Part shown: one piece after another, positions 51,514 through 61,811 of the stretch | Position numbering within the stretch: the stretch's first letter is position 1 | Layout: every line of letters begins with the position of its first letter | Source: Branchinecta lynchi | Taxonomy: Eukaryota; Arthropoda; Branchiopoda; Anostraca; Branchinectidae | Direction: 5' to 3' | Assembly: GCA_023053575.1 (NCBI GenBank) | Contig: JAKZAP010000001.1 | Location: 17,991,533 to 18,055,532, forward strand | DNA length: 64,000 nt | The notes under the pieces: model-generated | Database searches by the model: none | The model's input: only the letters and a program-made list of their open reading frames with translations | What the model was told of the DNA's origin: nothing | Position numbers and translations under genes: made by a program

Positions 51514-51869
51514 CTCCCTGTCTCCCTGAAACGGCATGCACTTCTGGCTTGCTCTCGAATTTGAAACAGAATAAAGTGGAAGCTCTGCTTCCACGCTTGT
51601 CATTCAAGTTCTGCGAGTTCAGCTCTCCTGTGAGAAACATATACTTTGGAAGAACATAAAAGACAAGTCGCTGGAGAGAAATTGGTGTTTTTAAACTGCA
51701 AGTGATGGTCCAACAAATGAAGGATCCCTAAACTTAACACCTCCCGAAGGGCTTCAATAATCAAGGAGAGAGGTTTTTGGAGCGGAGGTCGGGGGAAGGA
51801 GTGCTGGTATGGCTGTTCTTCTGTGGGAAAACAATCTGGGAAGGTTCATCTGTTTGGTGATTCGCACAG

Positions 51870-51975
51870 GGGGCACTTTCTTTAGCTTTTCGACTTTTGT
51901 TTTTGTTAGTATATAAAATTTTTCTCTTTTTTGTTATTTACAATGGCCGTCAAGGCTTTAGTGTAATAAAACATA
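51870..51975 (+). repeat. LINE 3' end
   Basis: ACAATGGCCGTCAAGGCTTT AGTGTAATAAA matches the 3' ends at 5310 and 44527. Confidence 0.5.
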
Positions 51976-52007
51976 GGCTAATTCCTTAGGATAGGCTACT
52001 TACATAT

Positions 52008-53455
52008 AACAAGAATTAAAAGCTCATAAGGCACTTGCAAGGCTGATAAGAGGATGAAAGTAAGAATTTGCCAATTTGCGGGGTTGTTGTGATCATTTGT
52101 AAGCAAAACCCTTGAGATAAGAATGATGATGGGCCCTTGGAAATCACGAGAATGTATGGTCCGGTAAAAGGTATTTTATTTTTGCACTTGGCTGTGATGA
52201 TGCGCACTTTAAGAGCGCTAGAATTTCATCTGTAATCAAAATAGTTAAGGCAAAAACTATCCTGGGCCCTTTATGATCATGAATAAACATAGTTTGGTCA
52301 AAAGTTTTTTTTTTTCTTTTGGGTTAAGATGCGCAATCTATGGGTGCTAGAAATTCATTGCTAAGCAAAACCCTTGAGGCAAAAATTATTATGGGCTCAT
52401 GGGGATCATGAAAATGAAGATTTAGCTGAAAAATATATTTTATACTTTGCTGTTCAGATGAGTTGGCTAGTTTAGGGGATGGTAGGATCTGGGAGGTGAC
52501 AACTTCTAAGCCAATCTTGTCAAGTCTCTAATGTTCAGGCCAACTTCCATCGTCCTAGCACATCTGGAAGTACCTTAAATAGCGATCAACATAATTCTTT
52601 ACCCCCCCCCCACTCCCCACAGAGTGCCCGAATCCGGTCCGGTTCTGTCACTGTTGTATTTAGATGTATCTAGGACTTACGCTTGTTCTTCCCGCCCAGT
52701 GTCATCCCAATCACTACACTCGAAGCGTACCAGACAATTCCCCCCCCCGACTCCCCCACGTCGATCAGATCCTGTTTGCACTTGAAATGGGATATCTGAC
52801 ACTTCTTTCCGAATAACAAGTTTCATTAAAATCCGATCACCTGTTCAAAACTGAACATCCATTCCCCCACGATGGTCACACCGAAGAAACTTTTAAATGC
52901 CAAGTTTCCTCTTCCTAGCAGATGTGTAAGCATCTTAGCTTGGGATCACTGAAATTCTGGAACCCTCCCTCCACCCCCCCCCCCCCACACACACAGTGCT
53001 CGGATCTGGCCCGGTCTTGTCAACTATGTATCTAGGGCTTGTGCTTGTTCTTTCCAAGTTTCATCCCGATTCATCCACTCTGAACATGTCAAACTATTTC
53101 GCGTCCCCCCCCCCTCCAACTCCCCCCAAAGTCACTGAACCTTTTCCGGACTTAAAGTGTGACATCTGAGACACGAGGGCTTTCCAAACATCAAGTTTCA
53201 TTAAGATCCGATTCTCCTTTCAAAAGTTATACATACGTCAATCTTCCGGATTCCCTCTCCCTCCACTACCCCACCGGTGGTCGGATCGGGAAACTGATTA
53301 TTTCACGTTAGTTTGATCGGGTTCCTAATACGCATGCCAAGTTTCATCGTCTTAGCACTTTTGAAAGTACCCTAACTCGTGAATAATGGCCTGACAGACC
53401 GACCGAAAAGTGATCTGAATATGACACTCGAGCGAAGCTGGAAGTGCAATAAAAA
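52008..53455 (+). mobile_element. Family B element (full length)
   Basis: It starts AACAAGAATTAAAAGCTCAT and ends in a decayed hairpin CTCGAGCGAAGCTGGAAGTG then CAATAAAAA. ACATATAA occurs at both boundaries (52002-52009 and 53455-53462), a possible short target duplication not seen at other copies. Confidence 0.75.
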
Positions 53456-53610
53456 CATATAAGTGCCTCAAATCGCTTTAAAAGACTCCAACATTGAAAT
53501 ATCAACTAATCGATAAAAAGAACTAAAGGTTTCCATTATCCTTCAAAACGTAATAACAGAAGTAACGATATTCAGCAGAAACGCCATACAACATACACGA
53601 CATATTTAGA

Positions 53611-55095
53611 AACAAGAGCTAGAAGCTTATATGGCACTTGCAAGGCTGGTTCAGAGGATGAAATATACAATCTGGCTTTTTGTGGGTTGTTCTGATCATT
53701 TGTAAGCAAAACCCTTGATATAAGAATATCATTGAGCCTTGGAAATCATAAGAATGTATCGTTTGGTAAAAAGTATTTTATTTTCGAAGTATTCTTTGTT
53801 CACTGTTCGGTTAAGATGCGTACTTTAAGGGTGCTAGAGATAAATTTTTAAGCGAAACCCTTGTGGCAGAAATGATCATTGACCAAAGTGATTCGTTTGA
53901 TCTAATGTACTTTTTGACTTTGCAATTAAGATGCGTACTTTAGGAGCTAGAAATTCATCTGTAAGCAAAGCCCTTGAGGCAAAAATTATCATGGCCTCAT
54001 GGGGATCATGAAAATGTATAGTTTTCTTAAAGATATTTTTTGTACTTTGCGGCTAAGAGTAATAGCCTACTTTAAGGAATGGTCAAATTTTGGAAGTGAC
54101 AACTTTTAAGCAATTCCGGTCGAATCTCTAATGTTGCAGACAAGTTTCATCGTCCTAGCACATCTGGAAGTACATTGATTTACGATCACCGGAATTCCGG
54201 ACCTCCCACACCTTTAACTTCCCCCACAGTGCCCGGATGCAGTCCGGTAAAGTAAAAGATTTAACTAGAGCATTTGTTTGTTATTCCCACCAAGTTCCAT
54301 CCCAATCTCTCCAGTGTAAGCGGGTCACGTATTCCCCCCCCCCCCCGCCCCAACAGTTGTCCGATACAGTCCGGACATGAAAAAGAACATCAGAGAAATT
54401 TCTTCTGTTCAGTTACCAAATTTCACTGGAATCCGATCACCCATTCCAAAGTTACGCATGACTCAATACTCCGGAATCCCCCTCCCTCCACCCCTCCCCC
54501 CCCCCCCCATCACCATCGGATCAAGAAATATTTTTTCTCCGAGTCAGTTTGATCGGGTCACTGATACACCTGCCAAATTTCGTCGTGGAAATCCCCAAAA
54601 CCACCATCACCGGAATTCCGGGAAACCCCCCTACAATCCCCCACCCCCAGAGTGTCCGGATCCAGTCTAATGTTTTAAACGATTCATCTAGAACAGATGC
54701 TTGTTCTTCACAGCAAGTTTCCCTCCGATCCCTACATTCTAACCGTTTCTCGAGATTTGGGGTCACCCCCCCCCCCCCAGCTCCCCCAAAGCTGCCGAAT
54801 ACGGTCCGGAATTTAAATGGGACATCAAAGATATGTCATCTACTCAGTTCTTAAGTTTCATTCCACTCCGATCACCCGTTCAAAAGTTTCTCACTACTCA
54901 ATTTTCCGGATTCACACTGCCCCCCCCCCCCCCAGTTAGTTCCCAGTTAGGTCGGTCGAGTCCTTGATATGCCAGCCGAGTTCCATCGTCCTAGCTCATC
55001 TGGAAGTACCCTAACTCGCGATCACCGTACTGACCGACAGACCGACCGACGGAAAAGTGATCGGTTTATGGCACTTGGCCGAAAGGCAAGTGCCA
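53611..55095 (+). mobile_element. Family B element (full length)
   Basis: It starts AACAAGAGCTAGAAGCTTAT and ends with hairpin TGGCACTTGGCCGAAAGGCA then AGTGCCA. It lies 156 bp after the previous B copy, in the same orientation. Confidence 0.8.
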
Positions 55096-55223
55096 ACCAA
55101 AATAAACCATCACACCTTAGCCAAACTGAACTAAACTTTCCGTATGAAGTTTGAATGCTTTATGTATCCTCAATATTTACGCACTTCCACGGCGAGGTTG
55201 GGGTTCGCAGATTTCCGGCATAG

Positions 55224-55433
55224 CAAAGCCGGAAAGCAAAGCCAAATCACTCCGAAGAAATGCAGCATGTCCTCTACGGACGATATTGGACCTTCTTCCC
55301 CTATGACGCCGGAAGTTCCCGGGGCACGAACTTCGAAAACAAGTTACAGTCCTTGTTTATAAATAATAGCAACGGGGGACTAACTTTCCACCTGTCAGAA
55401 GTTGCTGCGGAACTTGGCTTATGTGAATTGTAG
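55224..55433 (+). CDS. Unrecognised short ORF, possible exon
   Basis: This open frame follows an in-frame TAG at 55221 (which could be an acceptor, CCGGCATAG) and ends at TAG 55431. From the internal ATG at 55260 it gives 57 residues beginning MQHVLYGRYWTFFPYDAGSS and ending ..HLSEVAAELGLCEL. Codon choice favours C or G at third positions in the first half, and the sequence is not part of any repeat family I can see in the window. It lies between the two mitochondrial genes. I do not recognise the protein. It could be a terminal exon, a retroelement remnant or chance. Confidence 0.25.
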   Translation, partial: QSRKAKPNHSEEMQHVLYGRYWTFFPYDAGSSRGTNFENKLQSLFINNSNGGLTFHLSEVAAELGLCEL

Positions 55434-55623
55434 CATGTAGGACTAAAGCGGCAGTTATGTAACAGGGTCAACAGTTGATCGGGATCGACTGGAGACTGAC
55501 AACACTTGATTTGACCTGTATATGGACGAAGGGTCTTGTTCTTTCAGACGCACCTATTACCCTACGCAATATTATCATGTGATAAAATATGTGATAGATG
55601 GCCAAGAACGCGCTGTCATTAGA

Positions 55624-56882
55624 AACAAGACCAAAGGTGTCAATGGGATCCCAAAAATCTAATATTTGATCTAGACAATTGGGTCTTGTCTTCGCCAGAT
55701 CCAGTCTTCGCCAGGCTAATCATCAGAGAAGACCAAGTTCAGATATACCTCTATAAGCCATATCTATTTTGACGATACTGACCAAGACTTCCTGCATTGC
55801 TTCTGTCAAATTTTCGGTTCTGGCCGAATTCCGAACACACTCCTTGTATAGTCCAGCAAAAAAAAAAAAAAAATACTCAGAAATGAATTCAGCGTATCTC
55901 CTTCTCCCTATAAAGAACATCTAATCACCTTCAAATAAAACTTTGACTTATAAAAAAAATACCGGTTATAACCGGGTTCCGGACGAATGTGAGTGTTGGG
56001 ATACACCCTTGTGTTATTTTGCTGTGGTGCAGACTACCCAACATATGCAGAGCACATCTTAGCTTTACCAGAAATTTCTAAGCCAGCAAATTTGTCTCAC
56101 CTTAAAGACCGCAAGCGTATTCTACTTTTCATTACGCAACTGATGATGGTGAGGAAAATTCAGACAAGAATTTCAGTCCGGTTTGCTCTCAGTCATATCT
56201 GTTCGCAATAGCCTTGAGCTTCAATAAAATTTCCGTTTCGGCCGAATTCCTGATGAATGATTCGTCCAGCAAGAAAACTAAGTTCAGATATGGATTCAGC
56301 GACCCCTTCAATGAACATCTTATAAGCTCATAAGACATACATGTTTTTACCGCAAACTCGAAACCCTCCTCTGTCTCTAAATATAGGACTAAAGGACCCA
56401 TCTAAGAACTTGACCTGTACTTTGCCAATGAACCCTCACACTAAGCTTGAACAACATATATCAACGCCTACTAAGCTTGAACAACATATGCCAGCCCCTT
56501 CGACCTTTGATTACACTAGCATCCACGCGCAGAGCTATACTAGTGTGAACAAAGGGGTAGGGACTGCTGTAACTGGTCGACAAATGTTGTGTTAATTTTT
56601 TCCCGGATTCCAGGTGAACTACTTGCCCGGTGAGAAAATAACTTTCACATTCGGATTCAGCATGTCTCCTTACCCCTAAATTAACGATCTCAATAGCTTT
56701 CAAAAAATATTCTGTTTGCCCCTTAATTTGAAACCCCTTCGAACTTGAGGATCCTCCCACCAAGTTTCATGTAAATATCTCAATCCCCTCTAGAGTTATC
56801 GTGCGGAAAGACGAACAAACAGACGGACAACTTTTGCGATGTCATAGGTCCAGTCTCCACTTTCGTTTTGGGATCCCAAAAA
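55624..56882 (-). mobile_element. Family A element, reverse orientation, with an internal foreign segment
   Basis: It starts AACAAGACCAAAGGTGTCAA and ends CGTTTTGGGATCCCAAAAA. It holds three or four diverged units. A segment at 56440-56560 (..CCCCTTCGACCTTTGATTAC.. CGCGCAGAGCTATACTAGTG) also occurs, inverted, in the tandem array at 33.0-34.2 kb inside a B copy, and at 10-120. Confidence 0.75.
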
Positions 56883-56892
56883 TCTAAAAAAA

Positions 56893-58042
56893 AACAAGAG
56901 CTACAAGCTCATATGGCACTTGCAAGCTTGTTAGCATTCAAGTTCTCGTACTGGGATATGAGTGAAGAGCCGTGTTGTCAGTGGTCGGATCGGAGTAATG
57001 ACTGTCTAACCCAATGATGCCAAGGTTCTAAAGCTCCAGCAAAGTTTTATCGTCCTATCACATCTGGGAATACAATAACTCACGATCACCGGAATTCCGG
57101 ACACCCCCCTACAGCCCCCCCCCCCTCCTCGGTAATCCGATCCGATTCCGTCACTGGTACACCTAGGACTTGTGCCTGTACTTCCCACCAAGTTTCATCC
57201 TGATCACTCCACTCTATGCGTATCACAAGATTTCCGGTTCTCCCCTCCACCCCCCCCCCCCCTCCAGTTCATTGGATCCGGTTCGCACTTGAAATGGGAC
57301 ATCTGAGACATGAGTTCTTTCAAGATATCAAGTTTCATTAAGATCCAATAATCCGTTCGAAAGTTATGCATGCCACTAATTTCCGGATTCCGCCGTCTCC
57401 CACTCCCGCCACGACGGTCGGATCGGGCGAGAGACTGTTTCCAAGTTAATCTGGTCGGGTCTCTGATATGCCTGCCAAGTTTTATCGTCCTAGACCACCT
57501 GGAAGTACATCAACTACGGATCGCAGGAATTCCGGAACCCCCCTCCAACTCCCCCCACAGTTTCCGAATCCGGTCCAGTTCTGTCAGTTATTTATCTAAA
57601 GCTTGTGCTAGTTCTTCCCACCAAGTTTCATCCCGATCGCTCCACTCCGAGAGTTTCACACGATTTCCGGCTCCCCCTCCGACTCCCTCTCAGATTCATC
57701 GGATCCGGTCCGGACTTGAGATGAGACATATGAGACACGAGATCTTCCCAGGTATCAAGTTTCATTACGATCCGATCACCCATTCGAAAGATATGCAGGC
57801 CCCTATTTTCTGGATTCCGCAACCTCCCCCTCCCCCCACGATGGTCGGATCTGAGAAGTGACTATTTCCAAGTTAGTTTGGTCAGGTCCCTAATATGAAT
57901 GCCAAGTTTCATCGTACTAGCATATCTGGAAGTACCCTAACTCGCAAACACCGGACTAACCGACCGACAGACAGACAGACCGACAGACCGACGGAAAAGT
58001 GATCGGTATATGCACTTGGCCGGAAGGCAAGTGCCATACAAA
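56893..58042 (+). mobile_element. Family B element (full length)
   Basis: It starts AACAAGAGCTACAAGCTCAT and ends ATGCACTTGGCCGGAAGGCA then AGTGCCATAC. It has two C-rich units and a (GACA/GACC)n stretch at 57960-57993. It abuts the family A copy ending at 56882. Confidence 0.8.
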
Positions 58043-58369
58043 TGGCAAAACCTACAAAATCAATGCTTTGTCTATGGCGTGTGTTCTTAACGCCAATACA
58101 CTGACCCAGTTTTATCTTCCTTGTATGTATAAAAGTAGGTTTTAAAAATTTAATGAGACCGTCTGCGACCGATCTCACGCGGGTCATATCCAATGGGAAC
58201 TAGAATTGGATAATCGAAGGCGCATGGATGTTCGGATTACCTAACTTCGTAACTCCTCCACTCCCCACCCCCCTCTCGTTCGGTGCTTACCGACTATGTA
58301 CTCGGTAAGCACCAAAACAAGTGTAGGGTGGATCAATCCGAAAATAAGCGAGAATCAGTATAGGCAATT

Positions 58370-58560
58370 TCGTAACAGACAAAACAAGAATGCGCGGTTT
58401 CAACAGAAGATAACCCTTGAGATGTTATCTGTTATGATTTTGCAAACGTTACGCATAATATGCATTGCCATTGCCAAAAACCGCAGAAAAATCATCTGTT
58501 GACTTTTTCGATATCATGATGACAAACAAAAAGGTGCGTATCTGTGTTTTACTGTTATTA
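58370..58560. repeat. Partial copy of the 7.7-kb foldback family
   Basis: ATGCGCGGTTTCAACAGA, GATGTTATCTGTTATG and ACGCATAATATGCAT repeat the arm and centre of 7684-8107. The second arm is missing. Confidence 0.55.
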
Positions 58561-59028
58561 AACTGTGTGTTTTTTGGTTTTTTTTTAGAAATCCGACAAA
58601 GCTTTTAGGGTATTCTATAATTTTTGGTATAATTTCCCTTGTAATCATCCCCTGAATCTGCTCATTGGCAACGTAACTTGAGGTAACGCTCACTGTAAAC
58701 GGTAACTCCCGTTCTCTAATCTCTCCAGAGACAATGCTTGCAGAACATAGTCCGATGTTTACGCGAATTTTCCCTTCCGGTACAATTTTGGATATATAGC
58801 ATTAGTGTTTTATGCGAAATTTGCATGTAAATCTTCTCGGGTTTGCACGTAGCTTAAATGAGGGAAGGTTGGACGGCGAGTTTCTAACATTGCTTGGCCA
58901 GGACACGCGCCTGGAAAATATCTGGGCACGGCCGGGGGTGTATACAGACTCCAGAATCTTGCAAATAACATTCTATTCATAAACCTAACAACTAACAACG
59001 CACCTTAACCCACGAAAGTTAAACAACG

Positions 59029-59289
59029 TTAATCGAAAGGTGAAAAATAGTTGAAATCTTCCAAAAACTTGCCGAGCCAATCCTTAGTCTCAGTGAACAT
59101 GCCACTCGCCATTTCCTGAACAACGTAAGGACGTGCAATGTGCAGCAGGTCCATGTCCGGGTCCAAGGATCGTCCCAGGCCCTCAAGAACCGCAACTGCG
59201 AGGACGATTGAAGAGAACTGACTTTCCACTCGAATCTTGTGACGGATCATAAGGGAGAAAACATCTTGCATCATTTCACCAACTTTGGT
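59029..59289 (-). CDS. ADCK2: ADCK2 terminal coding exon with stop
   Basis: The acceptor is CGCTTTTTTCCAG and the TAA stop is at 59031-59029. The 86 residues read TKVGEMMQDVFSLMIRHKIR.., ..ESQFSSIVLAVAVLEGLGRS.. and LDPDMDLLHIARPYV, then a divergent tail ending NYFSPFD. The segment with LEGLGRSLDP is the recognisable C-terminal signature of ADCK2 proteins. ADCK1/5 and COQ8 are alternatives, but the HK(I/V)RVES..SIV..VLEGLGRSLDP pattern fits ADCK2 best. No AATAAA is obvious within the next 100 bases downstream. Confidence 0.82.
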   Translation of the reverse strand, partial: TKVGEMMQDVFSLMIRHKIRVESQFSSIVLAVAVLEGLGRSLDPDMDLLHIARPYVVQEMASGMFTETKDWLGKFLEDFNYFSPFD

Positions 59290-59398
59290 CTGGAAAAAAG
59301 CGGTTATGAACCGTAAAGTAGGCCTAGTCCCTCTCGTCTTTTCAAAATCCGCAGGGCTGCAGTTAATTAGACAGTAAGCATTAAACACTGGCTTACTG

Positions 59399-59798
59399 TG
59401 CGTTCACACAGAGGAATCGGGCGCTAAACTTTATTTCGTTGTAGTTCTGTAGCAGCTACAAAATCGCAGCAAGGTTCACACACGACGATTCGGTTCAGCA
59501 ACAAAGTTGGCAAATTTTTTCCTTTCCTTCCTTCCATCCCCACCTATGACTCAACTTTCTCCTGGGCTTTGAGGACCAAATGTTTCTGCTTGTTTCTTAC
59601 TGTTCTTTTCATGCATAACCGCTGACATTATATCCATTCTCCTTGATTTGTATGGCGCGATTGTGTAGCTGAAGTGAAAATAATCTAACCACACCGATTC
59701 TCCGAAAAATTGCAAAGAATTTGTAGCTTTGTAGCACGAATTTTACGGCCGACGAAAAATCGGGCTATTCTGCGATTATTCTCGCCAGTGTGAATGCA
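59399..59798. mobile_element. Probable MITE downstream of ADCK2 exon junction
   Basis: TGCGTTCACACAG at the left and CAGTGTGAATGCA at the right form imperfect inverted ends. Subterminal GTAGCAGCTACAAAATCGCA and TTTGTAGCTTTGTAGCACGA are also inverted. It lies in the ADCK2 intron between 59289 and 60787. Confidence 0.5.
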
Positions 59799-59983
59799 GA
59801 GTTTAGTCGAACCCTTCTGCCTTTGTTATTAAGTGCATTTCTTCTATTCCCTTCCCCTTTTTTTTAGAACTGTAATATTGATAATTATCCTTTCATGCAT
59901 TCGTTAGTCCGTTGTGTGCCTAAAAACTATTTTCAAATGTTGGAACAACAGTTAAAACGTATTATTCGTTACCGCCATTTTGC

Positions 59984-60005
59984 CCCCCCCCCCCCCCCCC
60001 CCCCC
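59984..60005 (+). repeat. Long poly-C tract
   Basis: A run of about 22 C in the ADCK2 intron. Comparable runs of 10-22 C or G occur near 9125, 13786, 15538, 17181, 18060, 25828, 26589, 29684, 30351, 32573, 32675, 33373, 34850, 38982, 45256, 52979, 54333, 54768, 54920, 57113, 57252 and 61850. Many are in hAT or B copies, but not all. Confidence 0.8.
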
Positions 60006-60535
60006 ATCGATCAAACTTCTAACGCTGAGCTGCTGAGGGCCTGGTGGGAATTCGCCCTAGTCCCACTCCTGCCCATTGATAAGTTGATTTTTCCACCGAA
60101 ACCAAACCTTAACAATACTGCTGCGCCTATTAGCCCGGTCAACTTTACCGGGAACAAATCCATCTTTTAAGAACATGTCTAAAAGCTATTTGTCACCGTG
60201 TCCGGAATAGATTTTCTCTATCGACTATCAATCTGATACAAAAGAAAACTTGTATCTTCCAGAGAATGCACGATATATAGCCTACTCGAAAGAGACATTT
60301 TTATTACTGAGGGGCACGTGGACAGGAAGCTTTCAGAAAACAAACTTCTGAAAAAAGAAATCAGAATAGCTTCAGAAGCTGTTTAGACTAGGGAACAACA
60401 CTGTTTCGACGGATTTCAACAAATGGATGAAGGCGGGCAAAATCTGTGGGTAGTCTTTCATTATCAAAGATCGTACAAAGAGTCCATTGACTCGCTAATT
60501 TGGTTATTTTAGCTGGTGGTCCAAACATATTGCAA

Positions 60536-60640
60536 AAAGGCCGAGAGCTGTGTTGTCAGTCAAGTCCCGTCGGCAAAAATTGGACGTCTCCCCCCCACCA
60601 AACACGAAAGGCTAGTGATGCACGTGCACGCTTAGCTACA
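60536..60640. repeat. Decayed right end of the 15.5-kb hAT family
   Basis: GTCGGCAAAAATTGGACGTC, a C run and GAAAGGCTAGTGATGCACGT parallel the right end of 15522-17221 (GTCGGCACAAACCGGACGTC .. AAAGGCTAGTGACGCC). A similar relic in reverse lies at 26038-26063 (GGTTACTAGCCTTTTACC). Confidence 0.5.
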
Positions 60641-60786
60641 GGTATACAGTGTTTGGCATGGGATATCTCAAACGCTAGATATAATATAACTGTTACAGAA
60701 AGACTGGAGGCACCAAAAATAAATGTGAATTTGCTGGTAGGCTGAATAATTTCAACGATAGTACCAATAAGCCAAAATAGAGATAC

Positions 60787-60912
60787 CTTCCTAAGAGTCA
60801 GCTTCTCACCCCGCAGCTTCTTAACAAGTGCTGCCATCTCTTTGCGAAATAAATCTGGGTTTTCGCACTTGTTGAAACTTCTCTCCAAGAAAAGGTTGGC
60901 GACAGTTTCTCC
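60787..60912 (-). CDS. ADCK2: ADCK2 penultimate coding exon
   Basis: A 42-codon exon, phase 0 at both ends, with acceptor TTTTTCAAG and donor AAG|GTATCT. It encodes GETVANLFLERSFNKCENPD.. and ..EMAALVKKLRGEKLTLRK. This matches the helical segment that follows the kinase-like core in ADCK2-type UbiB/aarF proteins, a mitochondrial family tied to coenzyme Q and lipid metabolism. It joins the terminal exon 59029-59289 in frame. The catalytic core exons must lie beyond 64000, or were missed between 61 and 64 kb, where I see only transposon sequence. Confidence 0.8.
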
Positions 60913-61202
60913 CTTGAAAAACAAAACTGTCAAACGAAGAGAAACTGCTGGAATTGAATGGGTTGAAAAGGATATACGAAGGTATTACAATTTGTGCAAG
61001 AAAGAGTAGCGAAATCAGCCCTGTAGAACATGAGAGGCACGCCCCCAAAAATTATCGTGTGGGATATAGAAACGTTGCACGTCCAGGGTACCGTTCATTC
61101 AGGGAACGGAATGACAGGTATACTGGCAATTACTACCGGTTTAGCTTCGGTCCACAAGAGATTGAAGATTAGTAGGGTAAAGAGGGCCATGAGCTGAGTC
61201 TA

Positions 61203-61811
61203 AAGATTGTGGAATGGAACATTCAGGGATATAGTGATGTTAAGTTTGATAGTATTTATGGGAGGATGTTCGGATATTGTTTGTATTGTGGAGAGTTGGA
61301 AAGTTGGAAATCTGATCCGATTGTACGAGTAGATCATGATGCTTTTGGAGTATCGCGGAGGAGAAGCAAAAATAATAGAGTGATATGGGGGTGTTTCTAT
61401 GTTAGTTGAGAGTGGTATTTTAGTATGTGCTTTCAGTTAAAATCGTCATCTGAAAATACTATATGGATGAAGTAGACATTAGGAAATATTTCTCGGATTG
61501 TTTGTGGTGTATGTATTCCGCCGGATACTAGCAGTTATTGTCAAAAGGAAGATACGTGGAACATTCTGTTTAATGAAGCTTATCAGTATAAGCGGATTCA
61601 CAGAAGTTATCAGTTTGTATTTTTAGGAGGCTTCAATCGGTAGCCTATACGAGTAGTAAAATGGAAAGGACTTCTGTACCGTCGATGCCGCATGAGGACC
61701 CCGATGGCCGACCTTTCTCTGATTGTTTGTGGGGTATGTATTCCGCCGGATACTAGCAGTTATTGTGAGGCGGAAGAGACGTGGGACATTCTGTTTAATG
61801 AAACTTATCAG
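61203..61811 (+). pseudogene. LINE endonuclease domain, 5' part, with internal duplication
   Basis: VEWNIQGYSDVKFDSI is the start of an APE-type endonuclease. GVSRRRSKNNRVIWG follows. VCGVCIPPDTSSYC and WNILFNEAYQYKRIHRSYQF appear, then the region from about 61491 is repeated from about 61716 (offset 225 bp; TATGTATTCCGCCGGATACT in both). The second copy hosts the hAT element at 61812. Confidence 0.7.

Larger units (their letters stand above)
48191..59028. other. Intergenic region between GUF1 and ADCK2
   Basis: It spans from the GUF1 start to the ADCK2 stop. It is filled by family D, a foldback, retro ends, a MITE, three B copies and one A copy, plus the ORF at 55224. A GAGCGCTATTGCGAGCGCTT palindrome-like stretch lies at 48285-48304, just upstream of GUF1, and recurs as ATTGCGAGCGCTG near 48477. 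No TATA box is assigned. Confidence 0.6.
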
